The position numbers were made by a program, and so were the translations under genes. The notes beneath the pieces were generated by a model. That model made no database searches and was not told the DNA's origin. It worked only from the letters and a program-made list of their open reading frames with translations. From Methanobacteriota archaeon (GTDB taxonomy: Archaea > Thermoplasmatota > Poseidoniia > Poseidoniales > Poseidoniaceae): a stretch of DNA of 9,944 nt. The first letter of the stretch is position 1; each line of letters opens with the position of its first letter. The stretch lies in assembly GCA_002726845.1 (NCBI GenBank), contig PBSP01000055.1, positions 1 through 9,944 of the forward strand. Reading direction: 5' to 3'. Below are positions 5,765 through 9,944 of the stretch, in pieces.

Positions 5765-7171
5765 TTACGGGCTCGTTGGTTGCTGCTCTTCGACGTTATT
5801 CTCTTCAAGCTCCTCGTCGTATTCTTCTTCCAATTGTTTCACAATTTTATCATTGAGTCCATACATCGTAGCCACGGTTTCAAGCAGTTTTCTTTCTTCT
5901 GGCGTGATGATGCGATCTTCCATTGCAGTGGCATATGCTTCCAAATATGCCGTTTCTTCAGGTGTATGCGTTGATGGAATAAAGCGTGTTGATGCTTTAT
6001 TGATGATCAACAAAACCGGTTTACGAACTGCAAGAAGCGATACACCGACGAACACACCTCCTGCTGCGCCATAACCAATCACGCTTTCCATTAACTCACT
6101 ACCGACAATGAAAGCAATAACGCCCAATCCAGTAAACACAGCGGTAGAGAACGTCTTGCGCAGGTTGTTGTCGATTCCAAATACGGTATCCTTGAGCGTG
6201 GCGTGAACGAACATCATCGCTTCAAAGGCAATCGCCGCCGGTGTAATCGTTAGTGAGAAAATCCACAGGAAGTACAACATACGCTCGGTAAATTCCGGGT
6301 CTCCATAACGCCACAGGGTCTCGTCAACGAAGGTGACTTGGCTCCCGTGAATAACTGAGATGAGTACAAGCAGTGCAAGCCAAAAGAGAAGAAGTATCAC
6401 TTTCCCTAAGAATCCAATGTAAAGCGATCTTGAGGTCAAACTTTTGTTAAAATCAGGATTATCTCCTTCTTGATACGATTTTATCGAGGACCGTATGAAC
6501 AACAACGCCATCAGGGATACCAGCGGTGAACCCAAAGCGATTGCCCATAAACCGGGTGGTTGAGTGGTGATGGTTGCTTCATAACTTGCAAGGCATCCAC
6601 CTTGGTCATTGATTTCTATTACTGCATCGTCCATCCAATCCTGATGTTCACCGAACCACAAATCAAGTTCTGCGTCACTTCCTTCCTCGCAAACAATCCA
6701 TGAAGCATCCGAGACGTAAAAAGCTGGCACGGTTCTTATGAGCAACCATATTGTAATTCCCAACACAGGTACAATGTACCATGCGTGTTTTTTGATTGTG
6801 GGCTTATGCATGAAACTCAGACTGTTCAACCGATAGTAAACAGGTATGCAAAGATACAACAGTATCGCAGTTATGTGTGCTGTAAAAAAGACGTCAATTG
6901 TCCAATGCCATAGAATGTCTTGGAGCCATTCATAGCGTCGAATGTAGGGCGTGACCTGAGCGATAATGAAGGACGCTTTGATTCCTTCACATACCAAAAG
7001 CACGGACATGAATCTGTTTTCGTAACCCTTGGATTTTGCACGCCAAACAAGAGCACTAAGCCCTATACAGTACAGCAATATAAGGAGAGATGTTGCAGAA
7101 ATAATCATCCGAAAGCCAAACAGACTCTCGGCGCTGAATGCGTCGACATAGTAGTCCCTTGCTGTTCGCAT
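5765..7171 (-). CDS. Nine-helix membrane protein with helical C-terminal domain, unknown function
   Basis: I do not recognise this 468-aa protein. Helices are predicted at about 20-44, 56-73, 88-112, 130-150, 207-227, 249-275, 296-325, 341-358 and 362-382. The positively charged loops (WRAKSKGYENR at 43-53, the HKPTIKKH loop at 122-129) and the acidic 55-residue loop at 151-206 agree with N-outside, C-inside topology. The large external loop contains Cys161 and Cys193, which could form a disulfide. The cytoplasmic tail (about 400-456) has TPEETAYLEAYATAMEDRIITPEERKLL-type helices, split here by repeated TPEE capping motifs, reminiscent of TerB-like or other small helical modules, and ends in an acidic, Glu-rich coiled-coil-like stretch. 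No kinase, transporter or protease motif was seen. The ATG at 7171 lacks a ribosome-binding site and is preceded by an AT-rich repeat suited to a leaderless start. It ends 17 bp from the converging small membrane protein gene. Confidence 0.78.
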   Translation of the reverse strand: MRTARDYYVDAFSAESLFGFRMIISATSLLILLYCIGLSALVWRAKSKGYENRFMSVLLVCEGIKASFIIAQVTPYIRRYEWLQDILWHWTIDVFFTAHITAILLYLCIPVYYRLNSLSFMHKPTIKKHAWYIVPVLGITIWLLIRTVPAFYVSDASWIVCEEGSDAELDLWFGEHQDWMDDAVIEINDQGGCLASYEATITTQPPGLWAIALGSPLVSLMALLFIRSSIKSYQEGDNPDFNKSLTSRSLYIGFLGKVILLLFWLALLVLISVIHGSQVTFVDETLWRYGDPEFTERMLYFLWIFSLTITPAAIAFEAMMFVHATLKDTVFGIDNNLRKTFSTAVFTGLGVIAFIVGSELMESVIGYGAAGGVFVGVSLLAVRKPVLLIINKASTRFIPSTHTPEETAYLEAYATAMEDRIITPEERKLLETVATMYGLNDKIVKQLEEEYDEELEENNVEEQQPTSP

Positions 7172-7178
7172 GGGTGTT

Positions 7179-7202
7179 ATTTAATTGATGCATTTAATTG
7201 AT
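7179..7202 (-). repeat. Tandem 11-bp AT-rich repeat in the promoter region
   Basis: ATTTAATTGAT occurs twice (7179-7189 and 7192-7202), separated by GC, a 13-bp period. On the minus strand (ATCAATTAAAT) the distal copy is centred about 26 nt before the ATG at 7171, the usual position of an archaeal TATA box relative to a leaderless start; the proximal copy lies at about -13. It could be a TATA box plus an operator, or two overlapping promoter elements. Confidence 0.5.
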
Positions 7203-7238
7203 TTTGGGGTCGAGCAGGGGAAGAAAGTGTAGCGAAGT
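7203..7238 (-). other. Spacer between carB and the nine-helix membrane protein
   Basis: The remainder of the 67-nt gap contains no hairpin with a T-run. On the minus strand it has a pyrimidine-rich stretch just after the carB stop (ACACTTTCTTCCCC), which might allow archaeal U-rich termination. Nothing else is visible. Confidence 0.3.
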
Positions 7239-9944
7239 TCACAAGAATTTTGAATCGTAGTGAACCTCTAACTTCCTTGGAATGATTTCTTTCTCGATCA
7301 ATGCTCGTATTGCAGCAGTTTCCATTTGAGCACCTCTCATTGTGGTAACAAAGGGGATGTTCAATTCAACGGCGAGCCGCCTCATCATGTTCCCATCACG
7401 TACAGCACCTCCTGATACGGTTGGAACATTGATGATGAATGAAATGTCACCCCGACGCATCAAGTCCAAAGCATCAGGATGCTTCCTTTCATTGATTCTA
7501 TAGACAGTTGTAACCTCAACGTCTGAGTTCCGTAAGACGTCAGCGGTTCCTGGTGTTGCATAGAGTTCGAAACCAAGATCGCTCAATTCCTTTGCAACTG
7601 GAGCAAGCGAATGTTTGTCTTCTTCACGCACTGTGAGGTACACTCCGCCAGAACTCGCCACCGGGACTTCTGTGGCCAGTCTTGCTTTCAGATAGGCGAC
7701 GTCTGCGGAGGTATCAGAGCCATACACTTCTCCGGTTGACTTCATTTCAGGACCTGGGGCTGGATCTAAACCTCGCAACTTAATGAATGGAAATACAGGT
7801 GCCTTGACACATATTTGACCCGATGTGCGTTTCGGTATACTTTGTTGAGACAATGGAATCCCAATGGTGATGTTCGCAGCGATCTTTGCAAGAGGCAGTC
7901 CAGAAGATTTTGCTACAAATGGAACTGTACGTGATGAGCGCGGATTTACCTCAAGGACATACAGATCGTCTCCCTGGATGGCAAATTGGATGTTAAAACA
8001 GCCTTTGATGTTGAGTCCCAATCCAATTGTCTTCGTTTGTTCCGCAACCCGATCAAGCATTTCCTTACTGATGTTTTGCGCAGGGATAAAGCAGGTTGAA
8101 TCACCAGAATGTATGCCGGCTTCCTCAAGATGTTCCATAATGGCTCCAACAAGAACTTCCTTTCCGTCACTTGCGGCATCAACGTCGAGCTCGGTGGCAT
8201 GTCCGAGATATTCGTCCACAAGCAATGGTTTGTCCGGTGCGAGATAGGCTTCTTTGAGGTAAGCCTCCAACTGTGCATCGTTGGATAAAATCTCCATACC
8301 CCTTCCTCCAAGGACATAGGACGGCCGGATAAGCACAGGGAATCCAATGTCTTCAACGGCTGAGCGTATGTCATCAGCAGTTGTTCCCGTTGCGCCATTC
8401 GGCATTCGTAATCCGTGTTTTGTTGCGAACGCCTCAAACCGCTCACGGTCGCTTGCTTCATCAATGCCGTCGACGCTGGTTCCGAGAATCTGCACTTCTG
8501 CACCCTTCGTTGCCAAGTGTTCCAGTCGTTTTTCAATAGGGATTGCGAGGTTTATGGCAGTCTGTCCTCCAAATTGCAGAAGGATTCCGTGAGCCTTTTC
8601 TCGCAGAAGAATTTCTGAAACGCATTCGCTGGTCAACGGGTCAAAGTAGAGACGATCGGAAGTGTCAAAATCGGTCGAAACGGTTTCTGGATTGTTGTTG
8701 ATTAGTACGGCATCCATGCCAGCAGACCGTATGGCCATTACTGCATGAACACATCCGTAATCGAATTCAATGCCTTGACCAATTCGGATGGGACCTGAAC
8801 CAATGGCGACCATTCGTTTCTTGTTCCGTTGTTCCAGATTGGGGACGTGATCAATTCCATCCTCTTGGAAGGGTTCGTACGTCGAGTAGTAGTACGGTGT
8901 CTTCGCCGCAAATTCTGCTGCACACGAGTCGACCATTCTGTATCTTGGATGAACACGCAACTCATGGCGTCTCATCATGACACTTTCCTCATCGCAATCT
9001 TTTGGTAGGGATTTCCAGCCATCGGGCTTGAAACCGTTGAGTGCATCGGCGATGTGAGCATCGCTGAACCCGTGTGATTTGTAGCGGATAATCGTCCCAT
9101 AATCAAGCGATTGCGGTCGAAGGTTCATCTCGACGAGTTCGGATTCCATTGACGCAATTTTCTCAAAACGTTGCAAAAACCAACGGGTGATTCGAGTAAT
9201 TTCGTGAACTTTCTCAACACTCCACTTTCTTCTAAAGGCTTCCAAAAGAGCGCCCATTCGACGATCGGTAGCGGTCCGAAGCCAATCGACGAGGACCCCA
9301 TCTGGAAGTTCTTCATACGCTCGCTCAGCCATTCCTTCTCCTTCGGATTCATCTGCCCGAGTGAGCGGTCGTGGGTAAGGACAACCCTGTTCAAGAGATG
9401 CCCATGCTTTGAGAAATGCTTCCTCAAAATTTCGCCCGATCGCCATGACCTCTCCCGTTGATTTCATGGAGGTTCCTAGCGTACGGTCAGCGGTTCGAAA
9501 TTTATCAAAAGGCCATCGAGGAATTTTAACAACAACATAGTCAAGCGTTGGCTCAAATGCAGCAGTTGTCCCTTCACCGGTAATTGGATTGGGGAGCTCA
9601 TCAAGTGTATAACCAACCGCAATCTTCGCAGCCATGCGTGCTATTGGGTACCCCGTTGCCTTTGATGCAAGTGCAGATGAGCGACTGACTCGAGGATTGA
9701 CTTCAATAACGCGAATTTCTCCTGTAAATTGGTTGAAAGCAAATTGTACATTGCAACCTCCTTTGATGTTCAATTCACGGATAAGGGCAAGTGCTTTGTC
9801 ACGGAGTGCTTGATGGTCTGCATCCGAAAAGGATTGAAGCGGTGCCACAACAACGGACTCACCGGTGTGGACGCCCATTGGGTCGATGTTTTCCATGGTA
9901 CACACAATTGTTGCATTGTCGGCAGTGTCTCTCATGACTTCGTA
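7239..9944 (-). CDS. carB: Carbamoyl-phosphate synthase large subunit (5' end outside window)
   Basis: Makes carbamoyl phosphate from bicarbonate, ammonia (channelled from CarA glutaminase) and two ATP, for pyrimidine and arginine synthesis. The frame is open to the right edge (…YEVMRD), so about 210 N-terminal residues of the usual ~1070 are missing; ~901 codons are present. Numbering from the Met at 9935: end of the first ATP-grasp domain with IEVNPRVSRSSALASKATG at 77-95 and MKSTGEVMAIGR at 157-168; an oligomerisation domain at about 190-365; the second synthetase half with IGSGPIRIGQGIEFDY at 378-393, NNNPETVSTDFD at 413-424, QFGGQTA at 454-460, RPSYVLGGRGM at 537-547 and LEVNPRSSRTVPF at 661-673; and a C-terminal MGS-like regulatory domain from about 764, with ATPGTA and a GGAVRDG loop at 842-848. 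All expected motifs are intact. The protein stops at EVHYDSKFL, without the longer tail of E. coli CarB. The downstream membrane protein follows after 67 nt. Confidence 0.97.
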   Translation of the reverse strand, partial: YEVMRDTADNATIVCTMENIDPMGVHTGESVVVAPLQSFSDADHQALRDKALALIRELNIKGGCNVQFAFNQFTGEIRVIEVNPRVSRSSALASKATGYPIARMAAKIAVGYTLDELPNPITGEGTTAAFEPTLDYVVVKIPRWPFDKFRTADRTLGTSMKSTGEVMAIGRNFEEAFLKAWASLEQGCPYPRPLTRADESEGEGMAERAYEELPDGVLVDWLRTATDRRMGALLEAFRRKWSVEKVHEITRITRWFLQRFEKIASMESELVEMNLRPQSLDYGTIIRYKSHGFSDAHIADALNGFKPDGWKSLPKDCDEESVMMRRHELRVHPRYRMVDSCAAEFAAKTPYYYSTYEPFQEDGIDHVPNLEQRNKKRMVAIGSGPIRIGQGIEFDYGCVHAVMAIRSAGMDAVLINNNPETVSTDFDTSDRLYFDPLTSECVSEILLREKAHGILLQFGGQTAINLAIPIEKRLEHLATKGAEVQILGTSVDGIDEASDRERFEAFATKHGLRMPNGATGTTADDIRSAVEDIGFPVLIRPSYVLGGRGMEILSNDAQLEAYLKEAYLAPDKPLLVDEYLGHATELDVDAASDGKEVLVGAIMEHLEEAGIHSGDSTCFIPAQNISKEMLDRVAEQTKTIGLGLNIKGCFNIQFAIQGDDLYVLEVNPRSSRTVPFVAKSSGLPLAKIAANITIGIPLSQQSIPKRTSGQICVKAPVFPFIKLRGLDPAPGPEMKSTGEVYGSDTSADVAYLKARLATEVPVASSGGVYLTVREEDKHSLAPVAKELSDLGFELYATPGTADVLRNSDVEVTTVYRINERKHPDALDLMRRGDISFIINVPTVSGGAVRDGNMMRRLAVELNIPFVTTMRGAQMETAAIRALIEKEIIPRKLEVHYDSKFL

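Noticed and set aside
7946..8536. 196-codon open frame within carB in another frame
   Set aside because: It overlaps conserved CarB motifs that are certain, and its own translation is low in hydrophobic order and rich in Arg/Ser/Trp, typical of a frame shadow.
1..9944. Insertion sequences, CRISPR arrays, defence islands or prophage genes
   Set aside because: No transposase, integrase, spaced repeat series or terminal inverted repeats were seen; the genes look like ordinary chromosomal genes.

Overview
The window looks like a marine planktonic archaeon, most likely Marine Group II Euryarchaeota (Ca. Poseidoniales) or a close relative in the Thermoplasmata sphere. Three things suggest this. 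It opens with the last ~58 nt of an archaeal-type 16S rRNA (helix 45 and the CACCTCCT anti-Shine-Dalgarno end). That 16S gene is followed by a terminator-like hairpin instead of a tRNA and 23S gene. The protein-coding genes mix archaeal and bacterial-type enzymes at moderate GC. The lineage is an inference; no marker gene was placed phylogenetically.

Layout. Positions 1-58 hold the 16S 3' end (+) and 67-107 a strong hairpin plus T-run. Converging on it is a two-gene minus-strand unit, an NAD kinase (868-1755) followed by a polyphosphate-glucokinase-like ROK sugar kinase (129-863). From the divergent intergenic region at about 1756-1838 a plus-strand series runs to 5747: a four-helix membrane protein of unknown function, a YjbQ/UPF0047 protein, a multi-pass membrane protein with a probable GIDE/BAM-like domain, a bacterial-type thiolase, and a 76-residue membrane protein that resembles the catalytic core of eukaryotic-type phosphatidylserine synthase. 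It meets, 17 bp away, a minus-strand block: a nine-helix membrane protein with a helical C-terminal cytoplasmic domain (5765-7171), and upstream of it the large subunit of carbamoyl-phosphate synthetase (carB), which runs off the right edge.

How the genes may work together. NAD kinase makes NADP+ and the ROK kinase would make glucose-6-phosphate, the substrate for NADPH production, so their coupling is metabolically sensible. Thiolase fits the fatty-acid and acyl-CoA metabolism expected of marine heterotrophic archaea. CarB supplies carbamoyl phosphate for pyrimidine and arginine synthesis. The three unknown membrane proteins and the small PSS-like protein suggest membrane-related functions, but nothing ties them into one pathway.

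Translation signals are mixed. The NAD kinase, the thiolase and probably the ROK kinase have GGAG-type Shine-Dalgarno sites. Three other genes have AT-rich TATA-like boxes about 25-28 nt before the ATG and no good ribosome-binding site, which suggests leaderless mRNAs. No mobile element, CRISPR array or tRNA was seen. The most novel-looking item is the miniature phosphatidylserine-synthase-like protein at 5517-5747.
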